A stretch of DNA of 33,154 nt from Anaerolineae bacterium (GTDB taxonomy: Bacteria > Chloroflexota > Anaerolineae > B4-G1 > SLSP01), in contig JALOOJ010000078.1 of NCBI GenBank assembly GCA_025454475.1, forward strand, positions 1 through 33,154, in the 5' to 3' direction. The position numbers were made by a program, and so were the translations under genes. Below are positions 15,946 through 23,579 of this stretch, one piece after another (position 1 is the stretch's first letter; each line of letters opens with the position of its first letter). Below the pieces are notes generated by a model. The model was not told where the DNA came from and did not search any database. It saw only the letters and a list, made by a program, of their open reading frames with translations.

Positions 15946-16701
15946 ATGATGATTGTTGATGCGGATACTCATATCGCTCCGACCGGCGGTGCATTCTCGC
16001 TGGAGGAGCATCTCAAGCGAATGGAACGGTCCGGAGTGGACAAGACCCTGACCTGGCTCAAGCCGGACTATCTCGGCGAGGGTATAGAGGCTCACAATCG
16101 GTATGTCTACGATGCGATGCGGCGGTATCCGGACAAGATCCTGGGGTTCGGGTGGGCCGACCCCACCGTGAGCGTTGAGCACGCGAAACGCATGGTCAAG
16201 GTGTGTACCCAGGAGTATGGATTCTATGGTGTGAAGCTCAATGGGGCGCAGAACAGCTATACGATCGATGACCCGATGCTTGCGCTGCCTGTCATTGAGG
16301 AAATCGCCAAGACGGGAAAGATCCTCGCCTTTCACATCGGGCCTGATGCTTACGAGCGCACGCATCCGCTGCGCGCGCGCAAGGTCGCCCAGTTGTACCC
16401 TGAGATGACGATCCTGATGGTCCATATGGGCATGACTGACTGGGATATGAACTGCGCCGTGGTGGAGGTGGCGCAGGAGTGCCCGAATATGGTCCTGATC
16501 GGCAGTGCAACGGACGACAAAGCGATTCTCCACGCGATCACGACACTGGGTGCAGAACGTGTTTGCTTTGGTTCGGACGCTCCATTTCGCCGGCCCCACG
16601 TCGTGAAGGCGATGTACGACGCGTTGCTTCAGGATGAAGTGACGGCGACTGAGGCAGCGCAGATTATGGGCGGCAACATCGCGCGTCTGTTCAAGCTCTA
16701 G
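15946..16701 (+). CDS. Amidohydrolase family protein
   Basis: A 251-residue amidohydrolase-2 type TIM barrel with DADTHIAP at the N-terminus (His9; the first usual ligand is Asp7), FHIGPDAY, MVHMGMTD and VCFGSDAPF, which together provide a metal centre. Likely a lactonase, hydrolase or decarboxylase for a sugar-derived acid. Of the possible starts, GTG 15937 is only two bases from AGGAGG, so ATG 15946 (11-base spacing) is preferred. It is shorter than the - strand amidohydrolase (352 residues) and clearly a different subfamily. Confidence 0.83.
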   Translation: MMIVDADTHIAPTGGAFSLEEHLKRMERSGVDKTLTWLKPDYLGEGIEAHNRYVYDAMRRYPDKILGFGWADPTVSVEHAKRMVKVCTQEYGFYGVKLNGAQNSYTIDDPMLALPVIEEIAKTGKILAFHIGPDAYERTHPLRARKVAQLYPEMTILMVHMGMTDWDMNCAVVEVAQECPNMVLIGSATDDKAILHAITTLGAERVCFGSDAPFRRPHVVKAMYDALLQDEVTATEAAQIMGGNIARLFKL

Positions 16702-16733
16702 CGGAGCGACCTGCGCCTTCAGGAGGTTCCTCT

Positions 16734-18755
16734 GTGACGACATCGCGGTTTCCTATGGTGCTTTCGCCTATGTCTCGGATCGGCGACCTTCGAGAGGTGC
16801 CGGGGGAGGCACCTATCTCTGGAGCAACCTGGTATGAGGCGGATTCGAGAGGCGCGGGGTTTGAGTACAAGTTCCCTGCGGGCACGCTTGCCGGCGCAGC
16901 CTATCTGACTGCCGACTGGCTAATCGATGGCAATCTCATGGCGGATTTCGCATTGCTGCTTCAGGAGGGGGAGGGCGGGGCGATCTTCCGCATGAACTTC
17001 GGTTTCCTTCCTCAGTGCCAAGCTCGTATGCGCGTGCCGATGGAAGCGGTTGAGCAGAACCGGTGGAAGTACCCCCGCGAGGGCGCCTGGCTGGACCCGC
17101 TGTGTTGGATGGATCGTGTGGATCTGAACGAGGTGGATCGCATGCGAATCGTCCTCGAACGCAAGGGCCCTGGCGTAGTGCGATTCTGTCTGACTCCAGT
17201 GAAGGCTGCGATCGAGGCTCCGCCGTTGCTGGAGGCACCGGTCCTGCCCAACGGGCCCCTGTTGGACGAGATGGGCCAGAGCACGCTCCATGATTGGCCC
17301 GAGAAGACTCAGTCCGTTTACGATCTAGTCTCTCGTATGGATGAGCAGCGTGGCAAGGCCCCCAGGGCTGTGTGGCCAATCGGTTTCTCGCGTTGGGGTG
17401 GCTCGCTTGAGTATTCAGCAGACGCCGCCCGGAACCGGGCGACAGGCTTCTTCCACACGTACCACGATGGCGACAGGTGGTGGCTGGTCGATCCTGACGG
17501 TTTTCTGTTCTGGTCTTCCGGGCTAGATTGCGTCGAATACGGAATCACGAGCGCCTATGGGGGCATTGAATCGGCACTCAGCTGGCTGCCTGACGGCGAT
17601 GGTGAGTTCGCCGAGGCCCATGTTGGTCGAGAGGGCCATGCATTCGACTATCTGCGTGCCAACTTCATCCGGGCGTTTGGCTCCGCAGGTGCGCACGCTG
17701 CCTGGTCTGAGATCGCCCTCTCGCAGCTCCGTGAGTTCGGGTTCAACACGGTCGCGAACTGGTCTGACTGGCGAATTGCTGTGGGCGGAGTTCCCTATGT
17801 GCGCCCGATGAACGGGGATGCGCTCCGAGCGGTGCCGACGATCTATCGTGACTTTCCCGATGTCTACCACCCCGACTTCCCAGTCGCTGCCGATGCCTTT
17901 GCGGCGCAGCTTGCAGAGACCGCGGGCGATCCCGCCTTTATCGGCTATTTTCTGATGAACGAACCCAATTGGGGATTCGCGACTGAGTCACCTGCCGCTG
18001 GGATGCTCTATACGACCCCCGTATGCCATACGCGCCAGGCATTGGCTGGGTACCTGCGCGATCGGTATGCATCCGATGAGGCCCTCTCCACTGCGTGGGG
18101 CCTCGATGTGACACTCGACAGTGTGGCTCAGGGATCTTGGTCGCAGTCGCTGTCAGAAGCCGCACGGCAGGACCTTGCCACGTTCAGTGACGAGATGGTT
18201 GCCAGGTACTTCGACGTACTCGGCAGTGCCTGCCGTCGGGTCGACCCGGATCATCTGAACTTGGGCATTCGCTACTATACGATACCTCCGGCATGGGCGG
18301 TTAGAGGCATGCGGAGTTTTGATGTCTTTAGCATGAACTGCTATCAGCCGCGCGTTCTCGCGGACAAGATGGCGCAGATCGCTGAACTGCTCGATATGCC
18401 CATCATGGTCGGCGAGTGGCACTTCGGGGCCCTTGATGTAGGCTTGCCGGCGAGCGGTCTCAGGCACGTTAAGGACCAGATTGAGCGCGGCAAGGCCTTC
18501 CGTGTCTACCTTGAGGATGCGGCTGCCAAGCCTTGGTGTGTGGGGGTTCACTATTTCACGCTCTACGACCAGTCCGCCATCGGTCGGGGCGACGGTGAGG
18601 CTTACAACATCGGGTTTGTCGACGTATGTAGCCGACCCTACACACCGCTGGCGGAAGCAGCAAGAGTGAGTCACGAACGGCTCTACCAGCTCGCGAACGG
18701 TGAGATCGAGCCTTATTACGTCGAACTGGAGTACCTGCCACCGCTCATGCTGTGA
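16734..18755 (+). CDS. GH50-like (beta-agarase-like) glycoside hydrolase
   Basis: A 673-residue clan-A TIM-barrel glycosidase resembling GH50 agarases and beta-galactosidases. Family-like signatures: RWWLVDPDGFLFWSSG, LREFGFNTVANWSD, the acid/base Glu410 in FLMNEPNW, the nucleophile Glu561 in MVGEWHFGALD, and a C-terminal stretch ending YNIGFVDVCSRPY. About 200 N-terminal residues form a beta-rich carbohydrate-binding-like region. The GTG start at 16734 has AGGAGG seven bases upstream. There is no signal peptide, so it probably acts inside the cell on imported oligosaccharides, beside GH94. Agarose itself is not implied; a beta-galactosidic or other substrate is equally possible. Confidence 0.75.
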   Translation: MTTSRFPMVLSPMSRIGDLREVPGEAPISGATWYEADSRGAGFEYKFPAGTLAGAAYLTADWLIDGNLMADFALLLQEGEGGAIFRMNFGFLPQCQARMRVPMEAVEQNRWKYPREGAWLDPLCWMDRVDLNEVDRMRIVLERKGPGVVRFCLTPVKAAIEAPPLLEAPVLPNGPLLDEMGQSTLHDWPEKTQSVYDLVSRMDEQRGKAPRAVWPIGFSRWGGSLEYSADAARNRATGFFHTYHDGDRWWLVDPDGFLFWSSGLDCVEYGITSAYGGIESALSWLPDGDGEFAEAHVGREGHAFDYLRANFIRAFGSAGAHAAWSEIALSQLREFGFNTVANWSDWRIAVGGVPYVRPMNGDALRAVPTIYRDFPDVYHPDFPVAADAFAAQLAETAGDPAFIGYFLMNEPNWGFATESPAAGMLYTTPVCHTRQALAGYLRDRYASDEALSTAWGLDVTLDSVAQGSWSQSLSEAARQDLATFSDEMVARYFDVLGSACRRVDPDHLNLGIRYYTIPPAWAVRGMRSFDVFSMNCYQPRVLADKMAQIAELLDMPIMVGEWHFGALDVGLPASGLRHVKDQIERGKAFRVYLEDAAAKPWCVGVHYFTLYDQSAIGRGDGEAYNIGFVDVCSRPYTPLAEAARVSHERLYQLANGEIEPYYVELEYLPPLML

Positions 18756-18771
18756 TCGTAGGCATTTGCCC

Positions 18772-18796
18772 GACGCCAGGTTGCACGTTTGGCGTC
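18772..18796 (+). terminator. Hairpin after the GH50-like gene
   Basis: GACGCCA (18772-18778) pairs exactly with TGGCGTC (18790-18796) around an 11-nt loop, starting 16 bases after the stop. Only TT follows, so it is a weak intrinsic terminator or an RNA-stabilising hairpin. An alternative stem CAGGT(T)GCA/TGCACCTG overlaps it. Confidence 0.45.
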
Positions 18797-18825
18797 TTGC
18801 ACCTGACGTAATTCGACCGTATCGG
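18797..18825 (+). promoter_or_regulatory. Weak candidate promoter for the URO-D family gene
   Basis: TTGCAC (18797-18802), 17-bp spacer, TATCGG (18820-18825), 37 bases before the ATG at 18863. The -10 is poor; it is listed because it follows directly after a terminator-like hairpin. Confidence 0.25.
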
Positions 18826-18862
18826 GGCCTAATCTGCTCATCGAAGCATAGGAGGCACTAGA

Positions 18863-19924
18863 ATGGATGGCCGGGATCGCGTCTTGACTGCACTGGATGG
18901 TGGGATGCCGGACCGGGTTCCATGTGCGCTGAACTTCTACTATGTGAGCCTCAATGGAGAAGCGCCGCCAGGCTATGACTGGGAGGCCTTGATCGATGTG
19001 CAGTTCGTGCGTCTGCCGCCCTCGCCCGAGGAGGAGACGTTCAGCCGGGACGCGCGCCCGTACCCATACGACACTCGGCTTGGTACGTTCGAGCAGATGG
19101 CGACCTATGCTCGCTGGTCGTATCATCCCGAGACACCCATCATGCGCAATCCCCTTGCACGGGCTGAATCGCTTGCGGATCTGCAGGCGTTTCCGTTCCC
19201 CGATGTGAGTACACCCTACCACGTGGATGGACTGCGCGAGCAGGTCCAGGCGTTGCACGCACGCGGTCTTGCCGTTGGAGGAAACCTGCCGCATCTTGGC
19301 GGCGAGCTGTTTGAGGCGGCATGGCGGCTTCGGGGGCTCGAGGCTTTTCTGTTGGATCTGGTGGAGCGATCTGAGTGGGCCGATTTTCTGCTAGACAAGC
19401 TTGCCGAGTTGGCCTGCCGCAATGCTCAGGTGTTGGCTCGGGCCGGGGTCGATGTTCTTTCGTTGGATGACGACGTGGGCGCTCCGGTCTCGATGATGAT
19501 TGGCCCGCAGGTGTGGCAGCGATTCTTCAAGCCGCGTATGGCCGCGATCATCGAATGTGCACGGGCGATCAAGCCTGATCTGCGGGTCATCTTCCACAGC
19601 GACGGAGCCTACACGCCGATCATACGAGACCTTGTGGAGATTGGCGTGAACGGTATCAACCCCCTCCAACCCGATCACATGGACGCCGTAAGGATCCGGG
19701 CCGAGTACGGTCCCCGGCTCGCCTTTTGGGGCACTGTAGGCCGCCAAACTACGTTCAGCTTCGCGAGCCCGGAACGTATCCGGCAAGAGGTGCGGGAGCG
19801 GATCGAGACGTTGGGGCGTGCTGGCCTGATTCTATCGCCCGCCTACGACCTGGGCGAGCCAGACATCCCCTGGGCTAACGTCGCGGCATTCCTGGAGGCG
19901 GTCCGCGAGTATGGGGGGATGTGA
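18863..19924 (+). CDS. Uroporphyrinogen decarboxylase (URO-D) family protein
   Basis: A 353-residue TIM barrel of the URO-D/methyltransferase (MtaA, CmuA) superfamily. The N-terminus DRVLTALDGGMPDRVP, the central LSLDDDVG segment, FHSDGAYTPIIRDLVEIGVNGINPLQP (from about 244) and the C-terminal YDLGEPDIPWANV region are typical. The His245 position corresponds to the zinc or cobalamin-methyl region of methyltransferase relatives, but Cys ligands are absent, so haem synthesis or methyl transfer should not be assumed. Homologues are frequent in sugar-degrading clusters of uncultured bacteria, where their function is unknown. AGGAGG lies seven bases before the ATG. Confidence 0.85.
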   Translation: MDGRDRVLTALDGGMPDRVPCALNFYYVSLNGEAPPGYDWEALIDVQFVRLPPSPEEETFSRDARPYPYDTRLGTFEQMATYARWSYHPETPIMRNPLARAESLADLQAFPFPDVSTPYHVDGLREQVQALHARGLAVGGNLPHLGGELFEAAWRLRGLEAFLLDLVERSEWADFLLDKLAELACRNAQVLARAGVDVLSLDDDVGAPVSMMIGPQVWQRFFKPRMAAIIECARAIKPDLRVIFHSDGAYTPIIRDLVEIGVNGINPLQPDHMDAVRIRAEYGPRLAFWGTVGRQTTFSFASPERIRQEVRERIETLGRAGLILSPAYDLGEPDIPWANVAAFLEAVREYGGM

Positions 19925-19997
19925 CCGGAGATAGAGGCCTACTGCCAAGCCTGTGAGCATCCATCGGCGTGACTGTGACCCTGATGTTGTGAACAGC

Positions 19998-20026
19998 TTG
20001 ACACGCGCAGGCACCCCGGCTATCAT
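19998..20026 (+). promoter_or_regulatory. Strong sigma-70 promoter of the LacI gene
   Basis: A consensus TTGACA (19998-20003), an exact 17-bp spacer and TATCAT (20021-20026). This is the best promoter in the window. The transcription start should fall inside the palindromic operator that begins two bases downstream, a standard arrangement for autorepression. Confidence 0.85.
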
Positions 20027-20027
20027 A

Positions 20028-20055
20028 GTGTTAGCGCTAACGGTAACGCTAACAC
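20028..20055. promoter_or_regulatory. LacI-type palindromic operator, double overlapping site
   Basis: GTTAGCGCTAAC (20030-20041) is a perfect 12-bp palindrome with the central CG typical of LacI-family operators. A second half-site, CGCTAACAC (20047-20055), is the exact inverse of GTGTTAGCG (20028-20036), so two overlapping symmetric arrangements exist. It overlaps the +1 region of the promoter and precedes a LacI-type gene by about 37 bases, so that regulator is its probable ligand. Confidence 0.85.
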
Positions 20056-20070
20056 GACCTCTGATAGAGT

Positions 20071-20082
20071 CCATCAGAATGG
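20071..20082 (+). repeat. Single CAGA-loop hairpin at the LacI ribosome site
   Basis: CCAT CAGA ATGG, a 4-bp stem with the family loop. Its 3' arm runs into the GGGGG (20081-20085) that is the only Shine-Dalgarno candidate for the GTG at 20092, so the hairpin could affect translation. Confidence 0.7.
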
Positions 20083-20091
20083 GGGCACCCG

Positions 20092-20978
20092 GTGTCGGAT
20101 TCCGCGAGACCACCCGATCGTGTGACGATCGCCGACGTCGCTCGTGAAGTCGGCGTGTCGATGATGACGATCTCCCGCGTGATCAATGGGAAGGATGATG
20201 TTAGCGCTGCGACACGACAGCGCGTCCTTGACGCCATCGAGCGTATGGGGTACCGGCCGAGCAGCATTGCACGCGGTCTGGCGACGCGTCACACGGGCAC
20301 GTTGGGTCTTGTGGTCCCCGATATCGCCAACCCATTCTTTTCTGAGGTGGCCCGCGGCGTCGAACAGGTGGCCTATGCCCAAGGGTACAACGTCTTCCTG
20401 TGCAACACGGATGAGGACCCTGCGAGAGAGCTGGACGTCCTAGGCTCGCTGGAGGAGAAGCGAGTTGACGGGATTCTGCTCTGCAGCTCGCGGTTGAGTG
20501 ACGAAGACCTGCAGATGGTCGTGGATTCGTGCCCTGCCGTGGTGTTGGTCAACCGGCGCATGCGGTCAGAACCGGCGTCAGAACCGGCGTCAGAACCGGC
20601 GGCCTGCCGCGCGCAGATGGGTGGACTGAGCCATGTGCGCCGACCGCGGAGCAGGGCAGGATCGCGGCGGCCCAGGCGCTCCATCGACATCCGGAACTGA
20701 CGGCGCTGATCTGCCACAATGACCTGGTAGCCGTGGGGGCACTGCACGCCTGTCGGGAAATGGGGCGTCGCGTCCCCGATGATTTGGCGATCGTGGGCTT
20801 TGATGACATCCCCATCGCCTCACTGGTCACGCCGGCGTTGACGACCTGTCGGATTCCACGACACGCGCTGGGCGCGACGGCAATGGAGTTGCTCTTGGAC
20901 CGGATCCGTGGCGATGAGGCGGTTGTGCGGGAGACCGTCCTGGAACCGGAGCTTGTGGTGCGGGCGAGTGCGCCATAG
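20092..20978 (+). pseudogene. LacI-family transcriptional regulator, internally deleted and frameshifted
   Basis: The N-terminal part is a normal LacI repressor: helix-turn-helix VTIADVAREVGVSMMTISRV (11-30), hinge helix YRPSSIARGLATR (54-66), then the sugar-binding domain beginning GTLGLVVPDIANPFF. Homology stops after VVLVNRRM (about residue 157). Next come three 12-bp hairpin units read as SEPASEPASEPA, and this frame ends at 20700 in unrelated residues. In the +2-shifted frame, LacI homology resumes directly after the array (GLPRADGW, TAEQGRIAAA, LTALICHNDLVAVGAL, LAIVGFDDIP) and runs to 20978. Compared with typical LacI proteins about 55-60 residues around the SVxxD...GHRRIA region are missing. 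It is therefore probably inactive as an effector-responsive repressor, unless the junction is an assembly error. The uronate genes downstream are its likely targets. Confidence 0.85.
20563..20600 (+). repeat. Three-unit CAGA-loop hairpin array inside LacI gene
   Basis: Three units with TCAG cores at exact 12-bp steps (T at 20566, 20578, 20590), each giving GTCAGAACCGGC. The first is a perfect CGGT CAGA ACCG stem-loop. The array lies exactly at the point where LacI homology is interrupted and the frame changes. Confidence 0.92.
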
Positions 20979-21002
20979 CGCGATATATCTGAGGAGGTGG
21001 GT

Positions 21003-22472
21003 ATGGGGGAGCGATGGAGCCTGGATCCGGATCGGTATTTCGATCCTGATGCGACGCAGCGGCGTGTGGCCCGTGAGTTGTATGAGGGTGTGGCGGGCCT
21101 TCCGATCGTCAGCCCGCATGGGCACGTGGCGCCTCAGTTGTTTGCAGACCCCAATGCAAGTTTCGGGTCCCCGGCGGAGCTGTTCATCATCCCGGATCAC
21201 TACGTGTTCCGGATGCTGTACTCCCAGGGCATTTCACTGGACGACCTGGGGGTGCCGCGGGCAGGTTCGAGCCATCCCGACGGTTCAGGCCGGTCAGGCG
21301 GCTCGGGCCGGTCAGAACCGGACGGACGACGCATCTGGCAGACGTTTGCCGACAACTTCTACCTGTTCCGCGGCACGCCGAGTGGGGCTTGGCTGCAGCA
21401 CGAGCTCATTGAGGTCTTCTGCATCGAGGACAAGCTCAGCGGCGATTCGGCGCAGGTGATCTACGACCAGATCGAGGCGCGACTGGCTCAGCCAGCCTTC
21501 AGGCCACGGCAGCTCTTCAAAGCCTTCAACATAGAGGTGCTCTGCACGACCGATGCTGCAAGTGATGCGCTAGATCATCACCAAGCGATCCGTGACTCAG
21601 GATGGACGGGGCGGGTGTTGCCCACCTTTCGTCCGGATGCGGTGGTGAATCTGGACACGGTAGGCTGGCGTGGTCATCTTGATGCCTTGGCTAAGGCAGC
21701 GGGCTACGAGATCACCAGCTACGCACGGCTGATCCAGGCACTGGAGGAGCGCCGCGTCTACTTCAAGCGGATGGGCGCACACGCCACCGATCATGCAGCG
21801 CAGACTGCCTACACGAGTGAGCTGTCGTCGCCAGAGGCCGAGGCGATCTTCTCCCGGGCGCTTCGGGCTGAGGCTACGGCAGATGACGCGCGCCTGTTCA
21901 CCGGGCACATGCTGATGGAGATGGCCCGGATGAGCATCGAGGATGGCCTCGTGATGCAGCTCCATGTGGGTTCCTTCCGCAACCACAACACAGAGCTCTT
22001 TGCCGTCTACGGCGCCGACAAAGGGGCCGATATCCCCGTTGCAGCTGAGTTCACACGGAACCTGCATCCGCTCCTGAACAAGTACGGCAACGATTCGCGA
22101 TTGAGCCTGATCCTGTTCAACCTGGACGAGGATACCTATGCCCGGGAGCTCGCGCCGTTGGCGGGCCATTATCCTGCGATCAAGATTGGGCCGCCATGGT
22201 GGTTCCATGACAGTATGAATGGGATGCGACGTTATTTTGACCGCATCATGGAGACAGCCGGCATCTATAACACTGCGGGTTTCAACGATGATACCCGGGC
22301 TTTCGCCTCGATTCCAGCCCGCCATGATGTCTGGCGCCGGGCCTCCGCAAACTGGGTGGCCGGCCTGGTGGTCAGAGGAGTGGTAGATCGGCAAGATGGC
22401 CGCGAGATGGTTAACGCGTTGGCCTACGGGCTGGCGAAGCGGGCTTACAAACTGAACGAGATAGCGTCGTAG
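21003..22472 (+). CDS. uxaC: Uronate isomerase
   Basis: A 489-residue uronate isomerase of the amidohydrolase superfamily, converting D-galacturonate to D-tagaturonate and D-glucuronate to D-fructuronate, the first step of uronate breakdown. Visible signatures: metal-binding SPHGHV (His39, His41), DNFYLFRGTPSGAWL, LCTTDAASD, the QLHVGSFRNHN segment, KIGPPWWFHDS and ARHDVWRR. Start taken at ATG 21003, five bases after GAGGAGG, rather than GTG 20997, which overlaps that site. A low-complexity Gly/Ser/Arg stretch at about residues 87-109, absent from typical UxaC, corresponds to hairpin repeat DNA. The stop lies inside another dispersed repeat (AGCGTCGTAGCGG). It directly follows the LacI gene. 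Confidence 0.93.
   Translation: MGERWSLDPDRYFDPDATQRRVARELYEGVAGLPIVSPHGHVAPQLFADPNASFGSPAELFIIPDHYVFRMLYSQGISLDDLGVPRAGSSHPDGSGRSGGSGRSEPDGRRIWQTFADNFYLFRGTPSGAWLQHELIEVFCIEDKLSGDSAQVIYDQIEARLAQPAFRPRQLFKAFNIEVLCTTDAASDALDHHQAIRDSGWTGRVLPTFRPDAVVNLDTVGWRGHLDALAKAAGYEITSYARLIQALEERRVYFKRMGAHATDHAAQTAYTSELSSPEAEAIFSRALRAEATADDARLFTGHMLMEMARMSIEDGLVMQLHVGSFRNHNTELFAVYGADKGADIPVAAEFTRNLHPLLNKYGNDSRLSLILFNLDEDTYARELAPLAGHYPAIKIGPPWWFHDSMNGMRRYFDRIMETAGIYNTAGFNDDTRAFASIPARHDVWRRASANWVAGLVVRGVVDRQDGREMVNALAYGLAKRAYKLNEIAS
21281..21325 (+). repeat. CAGA-loop hairpin and degenerate copies inside uxaC
   Basis: A perfect hairpin CCGGT CAGA ACCGG (21308-21321) preceded by two decayed copies of a GGTTCAGGCCGGTCAGG type. 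It is translated in frame as a Gly/Ser/Arg-rich loop between LDDLGVPR and the WQTFADNFYLFRG core of the isomerase. Confidence 0.85.
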
Positions 22473-22529
22473 CGGCTCAGCGCCGCAGCGGCCTAGCGAA
22501 GGCGCAAAGATGCTGTCCGCTACGACGCT
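22463..22529. repeat. Perfect 13-bp inverted repeat at the uxaC stop
   Basis: AGCGTCGTAGCGG (22463-22475) is exactly inverted as CCGCTACGACGCT (22517-22529). The left arm holds the uxaC stop codon; the right arm lies just after the ATG at 22510 of the transporter. The same 12-base left arm occurs at the 3' end of the HAD gene near 27 kb. It could act as a terminator-like or RNA-stabilising structure between uxaC and the transporter gene. Confidence 0.85.
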
Positions 22530-23511
22530 CTACGCCAAGACGCTAGGACCCAAAGATGCCGGGACACTAATCGCTATGACACCGCTTTCGGACACCGTGG
22601 TCACGCAGCGCATCGTCGTCAACTTGCTCCTGATCGCCCTGGGCTATGGCATCAAGCGTGTTGGGCTGGTCAGCCGTGATGAGGGGCGAGTCATCAGCAG
22701 AATTGTGTTGTATGTGACGCTGCCCGCAATGAACCTTAAGGCCATTAGCCAGACCGCGCTCTCGTGGGACGTGCTGATACTGCCGGCGCTGTTCCTGGCT
22801 ATGGGTATCCTGGCGAGCCTGGTGGGACGCTGGCAAGGGCAGCGGCTCGATCTCTCGCGGCAGGATATGGGAACCTTTGTGGTCTCCTTCTGTGGGGTGA
22901 TGGGCTCTCTGGCGTACCCGTTCGCGGAGGCCGCCTTTGGTATTGAGGGGATCCGAACTGTCGCTATCAGCGACCTCGGTAATGCCATCGCCATCTTCGC
23001 CTTTGCATATTACCTGTCATTTCACTACGGAGGTGCTCAGGGATTCAGCTATCGGCAGGTGCTCACTAAGGTAGCGACCTTCTTCCCGCTGCATGCCTTT
23101 CTCCTGGCGGTTGCGATGAACCTCGGCGGCATACTACTGGGCGGCGTGCCGGGGAGCTTGGTCGATGCATTGGCGACGCTCAATTCGCCGCTTATGCTTC
23201 TGGGCCTTGGGATCTATCTGGATCTCGACGTGTCGCGCGACGAGGGCCGAGTCCTCGTGCGCCAACTGGTGTCGAAGTACGCGGTAGGCGGGCTAGTGGC
23301 TGCGTTTGCGCTGTTCGTGTTGCCCTTCGATGGCTCAACGCGGGCGATGGCGTTCCTGCTCCCGCTGATGCCCACGTCGTTGTCCACGCTACTGTATTCG
23401 GTGGAGCAGAACCTGAACCCAAGGATGGCGGCGATGCTCGTCTCGTTGACGATGATTGTGAGTCTGGCAATCACGATGGTGACGGTTCTGGGGTTTCGTC
23501 ACGCGTTCTGA
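22510..23511 (+). CDS. AEC family transporter (auxin efflux carrier-like)
   Basis: A 333-residue integral membrane carrier of the AEC family with about ten hydrophobic segments (first at about residues 34-48). SRIVLYVTLPAMNLKAI, VSFCGVMGSLAYPFAEAAFG, LLGLGIYLDL and LLPLMPTSLSTLLYSVEQN are the conserved blocks of the two five-helix halves. Bacterial members move organic acids such as malate or malonate, so uptake or export of a uronate-derived acid is a reasonable guess. Two starts are possible: ATG 22510 (AAGG seven bases upstream), whose first 22 residues are read through repeat DNA, or ATG 22576, which begins just before the first membrane segment and gives a more typical length but has a poor ribosome site. 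Confidence 0.85.
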   Translation: MLSATTLYAKTLGPKDAGTLIAMTPLSDTVVTQRIVVNLLLIALGYGIKRVGLVSRDEGRVISRIVLYVTLPAMNLKAISQTALSWDVLILPALFLAMGILASLVGRWQGQRLDLSRQDMGTFVVSFCGVMGSLAYPFAEAAFGIEGIRTVAISDLGNAIAIFAFAYYLSFHYGGAQGFSYRQVLTKVATFFPLHAFLLAVAMNLGGILLGGVPGSLVDALATLNSPLMLLGLGIYLDLDVSRDEGRVLVRQLVSKYAVGGLVAAFALFVLPFDGSTRAMAFLLPLMPTSLSTLLYSVEQNLNPRMAAMLVSLTMIVSLAITMVTVLGFRHAF

Positions 23512-23517
23512 TGTCCT

Positions 23518-23542
23518 CCTTCTGATGGGCGTCATCAGAAGG
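23518..23542 (+). repeat. Perfect 10-bp hairpin after the AEC gene
   Basis: CCTTCTGATG (23518-23527) pairs fully with CATCAGAAGG (23533-23542) around a GGCGT loop, seven bases after the stop codon. The right arm carries the CATCAGAA core of the CAGA family and the left arm its complement, so this may be two fused copies. There is no U-tract, but it could act as a terminator. Confidence 0.82.
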
Positions 23543-23579
23543 GAATATCAGGACGCCGGACACACTTGAGGAGGAGCCA

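Noticed and set aside
15808-16743. Open frame of 311 codons on the - strand
   Set aside because: Antisense to the amidohydrolase at 15946-16701; no recognisable protein.
17053-17062. CAGAACCGG resembling the CAGA family within the GH50-like gene
   Set aside because: No complementary left arm; ordinary coding sequence.
20199-20208. Second LacI operator (TGTTAGCGCT) inside the LacI coding region
   Set aside because: It is only a half-site and encodes conserved helix-turn-helix/hinge residues (DVSA), so chance is more likely.
20529-20978. Separate small gene after the LacI N-terminal part
   Set aside because: Its sequence is the C-terminal half of the same LacI protein in a shifted frame; no ribosome site of its own.
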